A stretch of DNA of 64,000 nucleotides, taken from Paenibacillus sacheonensis (GTDB taxonomy: Bacteria > Bacillota > Bacilli > Paenibacillales > Paenibacillaceae). The stretch lies in the NCBI RefSeq assembly GCF_009909195.1, contig NZ_JAAAMU010000009.1:62001-126000 (forward strand). Direction: 5' to 3'. The notes beneath the pieces were generated by a model. The model was given only the letters and a program-made list of their open reading frames with translations. It did not search any database and was not told where the DNA came from. Below are positions 16,449 through 24,301 of this stretch, one piece after another; position 1 is the first letter of the stretch; every line of letters starts with the position of its first letter. Both the position numbers and the translations under genes were made by a program.

Positions 16449-17345
16449 TCAGAAAATCCGGTAATTGGCGAACCTGCTCGCGAGGAAGTACGAGATGACG
16501 ATAAGCACGAAGCTGATGGCCGACTTCATCAGCCCGATGGCCGTCGCGATCTCGAAATGCCCTTCTTCCAAGCCGGCCCGGTACACGTAGGTGTCGATAA
16601 TGTCCGAGGAATCGTAGACAAGCGCATTATACAGGTTGAAGATTTGGTCGAAGCCGGCGTTCAGGACGTTCTGCAGGCTGAGCGTGCCGACCAGCACGAT
16701 CGTCGCGGCGATGCCCGGCAGCGTAATGTACCGAAGCTTCTCCATCCGGCTCGCCCCGTCCATCTCCGCCGCTTCGTAGAGCGCGGGATTGATCGCCGTT
16801 AATGCCGCCAAATAAATGATGGTGCCGAAGCCGAATTCCTTCCAAATATCGGAGCTGACGATAATCGTCCGGAACCAGAAGTGTTCGCCGAGAAACATGA
16901 TCGGCTCGACGCCGAAATACTTGCTTAACAGCTGGTTGAAGATGCCGTCGACGGCGAATAAGTCGCGAAGGATACCCGCGATCAACACCCAGGACAGGAA
17001 GTGAGGCAGGTACACGACCGTCTGCACCGTCCGCTTGAACCAACGGACCCGAAGCTCGTTCAGCATTAAGGCGAACGCGATCGGGATGAAGAAGCCGAAC
17101 GCCATCTTCATGAGCGCGATCACGACGGTATTGGTGAACACCTGCTTCGCGACCGGCGTCTCGAAGAGCAGGGCGTAATTGTCCCAGCCCACCCAGCCCG
17201 AACCCCAGATTCCTTTAGTCGGAATGAAATGCTTGAACGCCAGGATGATACCGCCCATCGGCCATACCGAGAAGACGAGCACGAGCAGCATGCCCGGCAG
17301 CAGCATCAAGTTGAAATGGAGTTGTTCCGACCATTTACGCAGCAT
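16449..17345 (-). CDS. carbohydrate ABC transporter permease, LplB type
   Basis: 298 residues, six membrane helices. EAA loop at about residue 190: LYEAAEMDGASRMEKLRYITLPG. The N-terminal sequence NLMLLPGMLLVLVFSVWPMGGIILAFKHF is typical of LplB/YteP-type permeases for oligosaccharides. It is 19 bp from the second permease and follows the lipoprotein gene across an 82-bp gap holding a hairpin (17390-17412). GGAGG precedes the ATG. It forms the membrane channel together with the 15542-16429 product. Confidence 0.93.
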   Translation of the reverse strand: MLRKWSEQLHFNLMLLPGMLLVLVFSVWPMGGIILAFKHFIPTKGIWGSGWVGWDNYALLFETPVAKQVFTNTVVIALMKMAFGFFIPIAFALMLNELRVRWFKRTVQTVVYLPHFLSWVLIAGILRDLFAVDGIFNQLLSKYFGVEPIMFLGEHFWFRTIIVSSDIWKEFGFGTIIYLAALTAINPALYEAAEMDGASRMEKLRYITLPGIAATIVLVGTLSLQNVLNAGFDQIFNLYNALVYDSSDIIDTYVYRAGLEEGHFEIATAIGLMKSAISFVLIVISYFLASRFANYRIF

Positions 17346-17389
17346 TGGGAAGACCTCCGTTTATCCGTTTTTCCAGGCTGATAAGGAAA

Positions 17390-17412
17390 GGCGCCGAGTC
17401 TCGCTCAGCGCC
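17390..17412 (-). terminator. stem-loop between lipoprotein and permease genes
   Basis: GGCGC-x-GAG and CTC-x-GCGCC pair, followed on the minus strand by TTTCC. Such partial terminators after a binding-protein gene commonly lower expression of the permeases relative to the abundant binding protein. Confidence 0.6.
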
Positions 17413-17427
17413 CTCTTGTGCTGCCTG

Positions 17428-19176
17428 TTATTTGTTTGCCAGCGCTTCGGTGATCTCCGTGATGATCTGATCCCCGCCCTGCGCTTTCCAGTCGCTGACG
17501 AACTTATCGAAGTCGGCGTCGATGTCGGTCGATTTCATGATGATGGAATGGTACGCCTTCATCTGCAGATCGTTCAGCGCCGTCAGCTTCTTCTCCATCG
17601 TCGGCGTCTGCCCGTCGAACGCCGAGTACACGACGTTCAATTCGTAGCCGGAAGCTCCGCCCATCGCATCGTACCAGCTGCGGGTATTTTGCCACTGCAG
17701 CATGTTCTTGCTCGGCGCCTGCGGCTGATCCTGCAGCTCGTCGATGTACTGCTTGATGTTGTTGAACGCGTCCTTGTTCGTGAACGGCAGGGTAGCCGCA
17801 TCGATCTCGCCTTTCACGGCGCCGACGATTTGCTTGGCCGAATTCAGAATTTCGTCGCCCGGCGCGATGGTCAAGCCCCACAGAATCGGCGCTTTGTCGT
17901 TGGCGTCCTTGAACGTTTCCTGCGACAGCTTCAAGAAAAACTCGCCCTTGCGGTTCTCATTATAGACGTTCAGCCATTTGACCGGCAGTTCCGGATGCTC
18001 GAAGCCTTTCTTCACCACGATCACGTCGCCGACGGGCAGCGTCGTGCCGAAGTTGATCTTGCCGTTCGTCTTCGCCGGAATGGCATAAGGCTTCCAATCC
18101 GCGTCCGGCACGTTCTGCAGCGTCATGAAGAGCGGATACCATACGCCCCACCAGGCTTGTCCGACGATGCCCGCGCGGCCGCTGGCCAAGAGCTCTTGAA
18201 GCTTGCCCGTATCCTTCAGCGCGAAGTCCTTCTCGAGCAGACCGTCCTTGTACATTTGGGACATGATTTTCAGCGCGTCCTTGATGCCCGGCTGAATGCC
18301 GCCGTACGCGATATTGCTGCTCGCATCCTTATAGAACAGGCGCGGATAGGCTTCGAATTGGTCGAAGAGGAACCCGGGTCCGAACAATCCCGCCGGCTCC
18401 GATTCCATCTGCATGGCGAACGGAACGGTCTTGCCTCCGCCGAACGGATCCTTCTCCTTGAACGCCTTGCCGATCGCCAGCACGTCGTCCATCGTCTTCG
18501 GCTCCGGCAGGTTCAGCTTCTTGCGCCAATCGTCGCGAATCCAGACGAAGTTAAAGTTCTCCAGGCTGGTCTGCTGCGGCATGGCGTACTGCTTGCCGTC
18601 GATCTTGAACAGATCGAGTACTTGATTACCCTGATTGGCGAAGCTGTCCTTGACGAGCGGAGATGCATAATCCTCGTAGGCGGACGTCAGGTCCTCGATC
18701 ATATCCGCGTCCACGAGGCGCTTGAGCGTCGCTTGAATATCGGTCGGCGTGCCGGTGATTTCGAAGATGTCGGGAATATCGTTCCCGTTGATCGCGAGCT
18801 CCAGCTTCTTCTTGTAAGCGAAGCCGTCCTGCGGCGCCGTCCAGACGAACTTGGGCTTCACGTTCAGCTGATCTTGCATGAACGTGTTGTAGTCGTTCTC
18901 TTCGTAAGACTGTCCGTCGGGAAATTGCGGATTGTTGCCGATCGGGCGGACGGTCGTGAATTCGACGGTCTCCGGGTATTTGCCGAACGGATCCGGCTTC
19001 TCGGCGGTATCGGCGGGCGCTGCCGCGTTGTTCCCGCCCGCGTTTGCGTTCGTCGCGGCCTCTTTATTGCCGCCGGCCTCGTTCCCGTTATTGGCGCCGT
19101 TGTTGCTGCTGCAAGCGCTCATGATCGTGAGCATAGATGCCAGCGCGAGCACGGTCCACTTTTTATTCATTGCCAT
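17428..19176 (-). CDS. extracellular solute-binding lipoprotein, LplA type
   Basis: 582 residues. The signal peptide MAMNKKWTVLALASMLTIMS ends in a lipobox with Cys22, followed by a low-complexity Asn/Ala/Gly linker (about 23-55) that holds the domain off the membrane. The rest is a two-lobed type-1 binding protein of the large LplA/YtcQ group (about 500-580 residues), with the family segment GLLEKDFAL and AGIVGQAWWG. It captures an oligosaccharide and hands it to the two downstream permeases. AGGGG lies 10 nt before the ATG. The ligand is not determined; the adjacent rhamnosidase suggests a rhamnose-containing sugar (inference). Confidence 0.93.
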   Translation of the reverse strand: MAMNKKWTVLALASMLTIMSACSSNNGANNGNEAGGNKEAATNANAGGNNAAAPADTAEKPDPFGKYPETVEFTTVRPIGNNPQFPDGQSYEENDYNTFMQDQLNVKPKFVWTAPQDGFAYKKKLELAINGNDIPDIFEITGTPTDIQATLKRLVDADMIEDLTSAYEDYASPLVKDSFANQGNQVLDLFKIDGKQYAMPQQTSLENFNFVWIRDDWRKKLNLPEPKTMDDVLAIGKAFKEKDPFGGGKTVPFAMQMESEPAGLFGPGFLFDQFEAYPRLFYKDASSNIAYGGIQPGIKDALKIMSQMYKDGLLEKDFALKDTGKLQELLASGRAGIVGQAWWGVWYPLFMTLQNVPDADWKPYAIPAKTNGKINFGTTLPVGDVIVVKKGFEHPELPVKWLNVYNENRKGEFFLKLSQETFKDANDKAPILWGLTIAPGDEILNSAKQIVGAVKGEIDAATLPFTNKDAFNNIKQYIDELQDQPQAPSKNMLQWQNTRSWYDAMGGASGYELNVVYSAFDGQTPTMEKKLTALNDLQMKAYHSIIMKSTDIDADFDKFVSDWKAQGGDQIITEITEALANK

Positions 19177-19245
19177 TGCGGTTGAGCCCCTCTCTTCTCG
19201 TCGTTTGCATCCCCATCATAACGCGAAGGTGTGGCGCGCAGAATG

Positions 19246-19290
19246 GAAAAAGCGCCGCAGTTGACGGAAGAATGTCATCTGGGGCGCTTT
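19246..19290 (-). terminator. terminator between response regulator and lipoprotein genes
   Basis: AAAGCGCC and GGCGCTTTTT pair across a 26-nt loop on the minus strand. It would end the regulator transcript, so the lipoprotein probably has its own promoter in the remaining 70 bp. Confidence 0.65.
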
Positions 19291-19316
19291 TCGCGTTACA
19301 TTTTTCGCAGGCCGGC

Positions 19317-20753
19317 CTACATTTGTCCCTGCAATTTGCGGCCGAGGTAGGCGAGCTCGAATTCGGCCGATACGGCCGGGAGCCGCCGGTAATCCTTGGG
19401 CGAATAGCCCGTTTCGTCACGGAACAGCTTGCGGAAATACGGTTCGTCGGCAAAGCCGCAGCGCTGGGAAATCTCCCCGATGCTTAGCTCCGTCCCCACG
19501 AGCCACATCTTCGCCCAGTCGATTCGCAATTCCCGCATGAATTCGTTGAACGTCGAGCCAACCGTGCGCTTGAAGCAATCGCTGAAATACCCGCGGCTGA
19601 AATGGATGGCCGCCGCCGCTTCTTCCTGCGTCACGCCTTCCCGGAGCCGCTGCTGGACTTGATGGATCGATTTCAGGATGCGGACCGCGTTGTCCTGGCC
19701 GACGCCGGCCTCCTCGATTGCCCGCGACAAGCCGCGGCGGAGCCCGTCCAGCCAGCGCTTCCAGTCGGACCACGTTCGCAGCGCGCGCGCGGACTCCAGA
19801 TACCGGGCCGCGTCGCCGAAACGCTTGATGCCCTGCCACGACCGCATCGTCCGGTACATGACCTCGCATAAGTCGGCCGGCTCGGGCCGCTGCTTCTGTA
19901 TGCGTTCGATCAGCTCCCGCCACGCGTGATCCTCGCACGTCCACTCGAAGCTTTCCCACGCGCTCCGCCAATCCGTTCCCCCGGCATGATCCTCGTGCAG
20001 CATGACGTCCCGAAGCGAATCATGCAGCGCCGGTGCGCCTTCCTTGAGATCCGCCAGATAGAACACATGCTTGCGGACGTAGATCGGAAGCAATTCGCGA
20101 AGCCGGTCCTTCATGGCCAAATGATGCAGGAACACGATGACCCACCTGTCCGCGGGCAGCAGGCTCCGCGCGTCGGCCGGCCATTTGCCGCCGCCCGCGC
20201 TGTCGACGAACCAGCTCGGATTCGCATCGGCCACCCGATAAGGCATCCGTTCCGTGATCCAAGGCACCGCGTACAGCTCGTTCAAGGAGCAGTCCGCCGC
20301 GAGGCCGACGAAGAGCACGCCGTCCCTCCCGCCGGGCGCGGGCTGCGGGGCCGCTTCCGCTTCGCGGACCTGCTTCTCCCGCACGCGCTCCGCGATCCGG
20401 CCGAACAGCCTGTCCAGCTTCTCCTCGTCCAGCTCGGTCTTGACGATATAATCGAGCGCCCCCATCCGCAGCGCTTCCTGCACGTAATGAAATTCCTGAT
20501 GGCAGGTGAGGATCGCCGCGCCCACCGAGGGAAATTTGACCTGCACTTCCTGGATCAGATCGAAGCCCGACATGCCCGGCATCGTCAAATCCGTGACCAG
20601 CAGGTCGATCTTCTCCCGCGTCAGCCATTCCAGCGCCTTCTCCCCGCTGCCTACGTCGGCGACGACGGTCATGCCATGACGTTCCCATGGCATGATATGC
20701 AGCAGGCCTTTGCGAACGATCGGTTCGTCATCGACCAGCAAGGTCCGAATCAT
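19317..20753 (-). CDS. response regulator, YesN type (receiver plus AraC DNA-binding domain)
   Basis: 478 residues. Receiver domain 1-120 with acidic pocket DDE at 8-10, phosphoacceptor Asp55 in LLVTDLTMPG and Lys at about 105. A long middle segment (about 130-370) is helical. The C-terminal AraC domain holds the two helix-turn-helix motifs EEAAAAIHFSRGYFSDCFKRTVG and LSIGEISQRCGFADEPYFRKLFRDETG. Its 5' end overlaps the kinase gene by 26 bp, so the two are translated together. It should activate the lipoprotein/permease genes just downstream. Confidence 0.95.
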   Translation of the reverse strand: MIRTLLVDDEPIVRKGLLHIMPWERHGMTVVADVGSGEKALEWLTREKIDLLVTDLTMPGMSGFDLIQEVQVKFPSVGAAILTCHQEFHYVQEALRMGALDYIVKTELDEEKLDRLFGRIAERVREKQVREAEAAPQPAPGGRDGVLFVGLAADCSLNELYAVPWITERMPYRVADANPSWFVDSAGGGKWPADARSLLPADRWVIVFLHHLAMKDRLRELLPIYVRKHVFYLADLKEGAPALHDSLRDVMLHEDHAGGTDWRSAWESFEWTCEDHAWRELIERIQKQRPEPADLCEVMYRTMRSWQGIKRFGDAARYLESARALRTWSDWKRWLDGLRRGLSRAIEEAGVGQDNAVRILKSIHQVQQRLREGVTQEEAAAAIHFSRGYFSDCFKRTVGSTFNEFMRELRIDWAKMWLVGTELSIGEISQRCGFADEPYFRKLFRDETGYSPKDYRRLPAVSAEFELAYLGRKLQGQM

Positions 20754-22506
20754 GTTCCATTCCCTCCAGTGGTTGTGCGGGTATTTGAATCGTCAATCGC
20801 GTGCCCTCGCCGACCCGGCTGTGAATGCTTAAGCCCCGCTGCTCGCCGTAATAGGTCCGAATAAGCCGGTGCGCGAACGCTAGCCCGATCCCCATGCCGG
20901 ATTTGCGACCCTCACCGGAAGGCTGCTCCTGCAGCAGGGCGGCCACCGTCTCTTCCGTCATCCCGATCCCGTTATCCGATACGTCGATGCGGATGCCTCC
21001 GTCCGTTTCGCGGACGATCGCGACGGAGATGACCCCGTCTTCGTTGCGGAAGCCATGATAGAGCGCGTTCTCGACGAGCGGCTGCAGCACGAACCGCGGC
21101 AGCGTATTCTCCTCGGCGGCGGGATCGATGTCCAACTCCACCTGAAAAGCGTGACCGTAGCGGATTTGCTGGAGGGCCAGATAATCGCGCAGGTTATTGA
21201 TCTCGTCCTTCACATGGACGAAGACGCCTTCCTTGCCCAGGTTGTAATGCAGAATCCGCGTGAAATACGTGACCAACAGGACGATCTCTTCCTGCTTGTG
21301 AACCTTGGCGATGACCTGAACCGTGTTGAGCGTGTTATGGATAAAATGGGGATTGATCTGGTAGCGCAGCTTCTCGACCTCGATGCGGCTGCGGGCGCGC
21401 TCCCGCCATTCGATCTCCTCGAGGAGCGCGAACACCCTGTCCCGCATCCGGTAAAACCGGCCGAGCAGATCGTCGAATTCGATCAGCTTCATCAGCCTTC
21501 GCGGACGGATGATCCGGCTGTCGCCCATCCACTCGATTTCCCTCCGGAACGTTTGGAGCGGCCGATAGATCGTGCGCCAGGCAATGATGGCCAGCAAGAA
21601 GCCGAGCGCCAGCGAGAACAAGCCGATCGTCCCGAATTTGACCAGCCAGGAGGTCATCTCCGCCTTGAACGCATCCCCTCGCAGCAGCACGACCAGCTGC
21701 CAGCCCTGCTCGCTCGCCGCGATGAAGCGCATGCCGCCCGCGGCCTTCCCGCCTTCGCCGTTCGCGGGGTACACGCTGCCCGGGGCATACAAGGCATCGT
21801 TCTCGCTGTACAAGACGCGGTTGCCGTCGTTCAAGAGCAGGTGCGCGGCCACCTCCCCGTACTGCTGCATCTGAAACAGCTGCTTCATCGACTGGAAGTT
21901 GCTCTCGATATAAACATAGAAGGACAGGTCCCTATCCTGATAATCCGTCACTTTGCGCGACACCGAGATGACCGGGGGATCCGTGACGCTGCCGTACTTG
22001 TCGACCGACAGATGCGGCGCCTGGTAGGAGACGCCTTTGGCCTCGACCAGCAGCGGGAAACGGTTCAGGTCGATGCGCTCGTTGGACGGATAGTTTTGGA
22101 ATAGCATTTGCCGATTGCCGTCCAGGATCGTTATGATGCCGACATGAGGGCTGGAATAATTGATCAGCGCCATGCGGTCCTGGATATTCTTCATGCTCTC
22201 CTGCTTCTGGAAGATATCGTCCGACGTCATATAACGCTGGATGTCTTTCACCATGACGCCGTCCAGCGCCAGCTGCTGGGAAGCGAAATTCAGGTTCTTC
22301 AGGATGTTGTCGATGCCCGTCAGCTCCTTGTCGACATTCTGTTGAATGCCGCTCGTGAGCGTATGCTGCAAGAAGGAGTGAAAGGAAGAATACGAGACGA
22401 ATCCGAGCAAAGCCAGCGGCAGGATCGAGCTCAAGAGCAAAATGGCGATCATGCGGCTTTTGACGGAACGGGTAAAAGGAAAACGGTCGCGAGCGGCAAG
22501 CTTCAT
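20728..22506 (-). CDS. sensor histidine kinase, YesM type
   Basis: 592 residues from the ATG at 22506, chosen because AGGAGG lies 7 nt upstream; the frame is open 73 codons further but without a ribosome site. A membrane helix (about 18-40), a large extracellular Cache-type sensor (about 45-285) and a second helix near 295 are followed by HAMP. The His_kinase segment INPHFIHNTLN (phospho-His near 385) and HATPase boxes LVENALYHG and DNGIGM (about 513) complete it. The family senses extracellular sugars or sugar-loaded binding protein and phosphorylates the YesN partner. It is first in the kinase-regulator-importer cluster. Confidence 0.94.
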   Translation of the reverse strand: MKLAARDRFPFTRSVKSRMIAILLLSSILPLALLGFVSYSSFHSFLQHTLTSGIQQNVDKELTGIDNILKNLNFASQQLALDGVMVKDIQRYMTSDDIFQKQESMKNIQDRMALINYSSPHVGIITILDGNRQMLFQNYPSNERIDLNRFPLLVEAKGVSYQAPHLSVDKYGSVTDPPVISVSRKVTDYQDRDLSFYVYIESNFQSMKQLFQMQQYGEVAAHLLLNDGNRVLYSENDALYAPGSVYPANGEGGKAAGGMRFIAASEQGWQLVVLLRGDAFKAEMTSWLVKFGTIGLFSLALGFLLAIIAWRTIYRPLQTFRREIEWMGDSRIIRPRRLMKLIEFDDLLGRFYRMRDRVFALLEEIEWRERARSRIEVEKLRYQINPHFIHNTLNTVQVIAKVHKQEEIVLLVTYFTRILHYNLGKEGVFVHVKDEINNLRDYLALQQIRYGHAFQVELDIDPAAEENTLPRFVLQPLVENALYHGFRNEDGVISVAIVRETDGGIRIDVSDNGIGMTEETVAALLQEQPSGEGRKSGMGIGLAFAHRLIRTYYGEQRGLSIHSRVGEGTRLTIQIPAQPLEGMEHDSDLAGR

Positions 22507-22784
22507 GGGGTTTCCTCCTGAAAGGGCTTTCTCGGTAAGGCGCGTCAGCGGGAAGGACAAGCGCAGCTTGGCGCGCGCGGGTATCCGGCGGATGCTCCGC
22601 CAGGCCTGTCCCCTTACTTTTACTTGGAAATGTAACATACCCTCTGCTGGGACGGCAATCAAAATACGCTTGTCCTCCGTTCGGCGCGCCGCCGATCTGA
22701 ACGCGGTCCAGCCGAGGTCGGGCATACGACCCGTTCTCGGCGACTATCCATGCCGACGCGGTAAAATACATGAGGGAAATGCCT

Positions 22785-22946
22785 TAAAACGTTTTATATG
22801 CAAGAATATCCACCCGATCTCGCGGGGAACAGGTCAACAAACATTAATAGCGCTTACATTCCTGCTATACCGCCGCTTTCACGAAAAAAATCCCCTCATT
22901 GACGCTAAAGAGAGGGTGTGATACTTTTATCGTATAAAACGTTTTT
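22785..22946. promoter_or_regulatory. LacI-type operators and cre-like site upstream of lacI-family gene
   Basis: A perfect palindrome TAAAACGTTTTA (22785-22796) and a near-perfect copy TAAAACGTTTTT (22935-22946) share the central CG of LacI-family operators and lie 150 bp apart, a spacing that allows looping. Between them TAATAGCGCTTACA (22845-22858) matches the CcpA cre consensus on the minus strand (TGTAAGCGCTATTA). The second operator lies between the promoter and the ribosome site of the LacI gene, so autorepression is likely. Confidence 0.65.
22899..22927 (+). promoter_or_regulatory. candidate promoter of the LacI-family gene
   Basis: TTGACG (22899-22904) and TACTTT (22922-22927) are separated by 17 bp. 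The -10 box is poor. An operator palindrome follows at 22935. Confidence 0.4.
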
Positions 22947-22959
22947 AGAGGGTGCGACT

Positions 22960-24012
22960 ATGAAAAAATCCGACCGCAGCGTCACCATTAAAGATATCGC
23001 CCGCGAAGCCGGTGTATCCATCTCCACCGTGTCGTTCGCCTTCAACGGTACTGCTCCCGTCGCCCAAGAAACGAAGGAACGCATTTTCGAGGTCATCAAG
23101 CGCCTCAACTACCAGCCGAACTCCGCCGCACGCGGTCTCGTCACGCGCAAGACGAACAATATTTGCCTATTCACCCCCCACCCGGCGTCCGACTTCTTCT
23201 CCTTCTCGGGGAACAGCGTATTCTCCGATCTGCTGCAGGGCATCGGGGACGTGCTTGACCAGCGGGACTACAACCTGCTGATCGCCTGGGACAATCTCGG
23301 CCACAAGGCGAAGACGCCGAAGCTCGTGAAGCTGATGCGCGAGCGCGCCATGGACGGCGTGCTCATCGCGCTGCCGAGCCACGACTCGTCGGTCATCGAG
23401 GAGCTCTCCGAGCATCAATTCCCGATGGTCATCGTCGGCACCAACGATCGCAAGAACCAGATCAATTCCGTCGACGTCGACAATTACGACATCGGCTACC
23501 GCAACACGAAACATATGCTGGGGCTCGGCCATTCGCGGATCGCGTTCATCAGCCCCGGCCCGCTGGAATTCCTCGTGTGCGAGGACCGGCTTGAAGGGTA
23601 CCGCGACGCGCTGCAGGAAGCCGGTATCAAATACCGGGAAGATTACGTCTTCATCGGCGACGAGAAGGAGCACAGCGGCTACCGCGCCGCGAGCAGCTTC
23701 TTATCGCTCAAGGAGACGCCGACGGCCGTCGTCTCCGGGCGCGACATCCAAGCCGTCGGCGTCTTGGAATACGCCCGGGAGAACGGGCTGAGCGTTCCGA
23801 ACGATCTCGCGCTGATCAGCTTCGAGAATACCGAGCTCGCTCAGAAATACAACATTACGTCCTCCACGACGGATCTCTACGAAATCGGCAAAGAGGGCGC
23901 CAAGCTGCTGCATAAGGTGCTGACCCGCAAGAAGGACCGCAGCGCGCAGAACGTCGTCATCGCTTCGGAGCTGATCATTCGTTCCAGCTGCGGGGCGAAG
24001 CCCAAGTCTTGA
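22960..24012 (+). CDS. LacI/PurR family transcriptional regulator
   Basis: 350 residues from ATG at 22960 (GAGGG upstream; the frame is open further but the operator and promoter lie there). The N-terminal helix-turn-helix is VTIKDIAREAGVSISTVSFAFNG followed by the hinge helix NSAARGLVTRKT. The remainder (about 65-345) is a periplasmic-binding-protein-like ligand domain with VDVDNYDIGY, LGHSRIAFI and LALISFENTELA segments. It sits between the kinase-importer cluster on the minus strand and the rhamnosidase on the plus strand, with two operators in front of it, and probably represses its own gene and one or both flanking units in response to a sugar. Confidence 0.95.
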   Translation: MKKSDRSVTIKDIAREAGVSISTVSFAFNGTAPVAQETKERIFEVIKRLNYQPNSAARGLVTRKTNNICLFTPHPASDFFSFSGNSVFSDLLQGIGDVLDQRDYNLLIAWDNLGHKAKTPKLVKLMRERAMDGVLIALPSHDSSVIEELSEHQFPMVIVGTNDRKNQINSVDVDNYDIGYRNTKHMLGLGHSRIAFISPGPLEFLVCEDRLEGYRDALQEAGIKYREDYVFIGDEKEHSGYRAASSFLSLKETPTAVVSGRDIQAVGVLEYARENGLSVPNDLALISFENTELAQKYNITSSTTDLYEIGKEGAKLLHKVLTRKKDRSAQNVVIASELIIRSSCGAKPKS

Positions 24013-24196
24013 TCGGCTTGCCTTGGCGCATCGAGTCGGCATGGATCAATCGAATGACTTAAGTTGCACCTTAAGATGCACATTAGAAGATCGTCGCCTG
24101 CATCCCGGTGCAACGGCTGTCTCGTCTCGCGTTAGGGAATGTCTTTGATTCTAGCGCATTCCCGTCACTGATAAGGCGCTTGCTTCTTCTTACCGC

Positions 24197-24229
24197 ACAA
24201 GCTCCGGCAGCCCTGCTGCCGGAGCTTGT
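24197..24229. other. perfect 14-bp hairpin between lacI-family and rhamnosidase genes
   Basis: ACAAGCTCCGGCAG and CTGCCGGAGCTTGT form a perfect stem with a 5-nt loop. There is no T-run on either side. It may be a transcript-end structure of the LacI gene or a mRNA 5' structure ahead of the rhamnosidase. Confidence 0.6.
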
Positions 24230-24301
24230 CCCGATTCTCCTTGCACCGCAGGGAAAGCGGGCGTACGATGGTTGTATTCATTCCGAATTGGAGGGGTTCA
24301 T

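Noticed and set aside
15213-16498. Long open frames on both strands over the permease gene and the 12-bp repeat
   Set aside because: They are shadows of the GC-rich permease gene extended by the in-frame-neutral repeat.
21932-22771. Minus-strand frame upstream of and inside the histidine kinase, and 73 extra N-terminal codons of the kinase
   Set aside because: AGGAGG directly before the ATG at 22506 and the membrane helix right after it fix the start; the upstream part is not protein-like.
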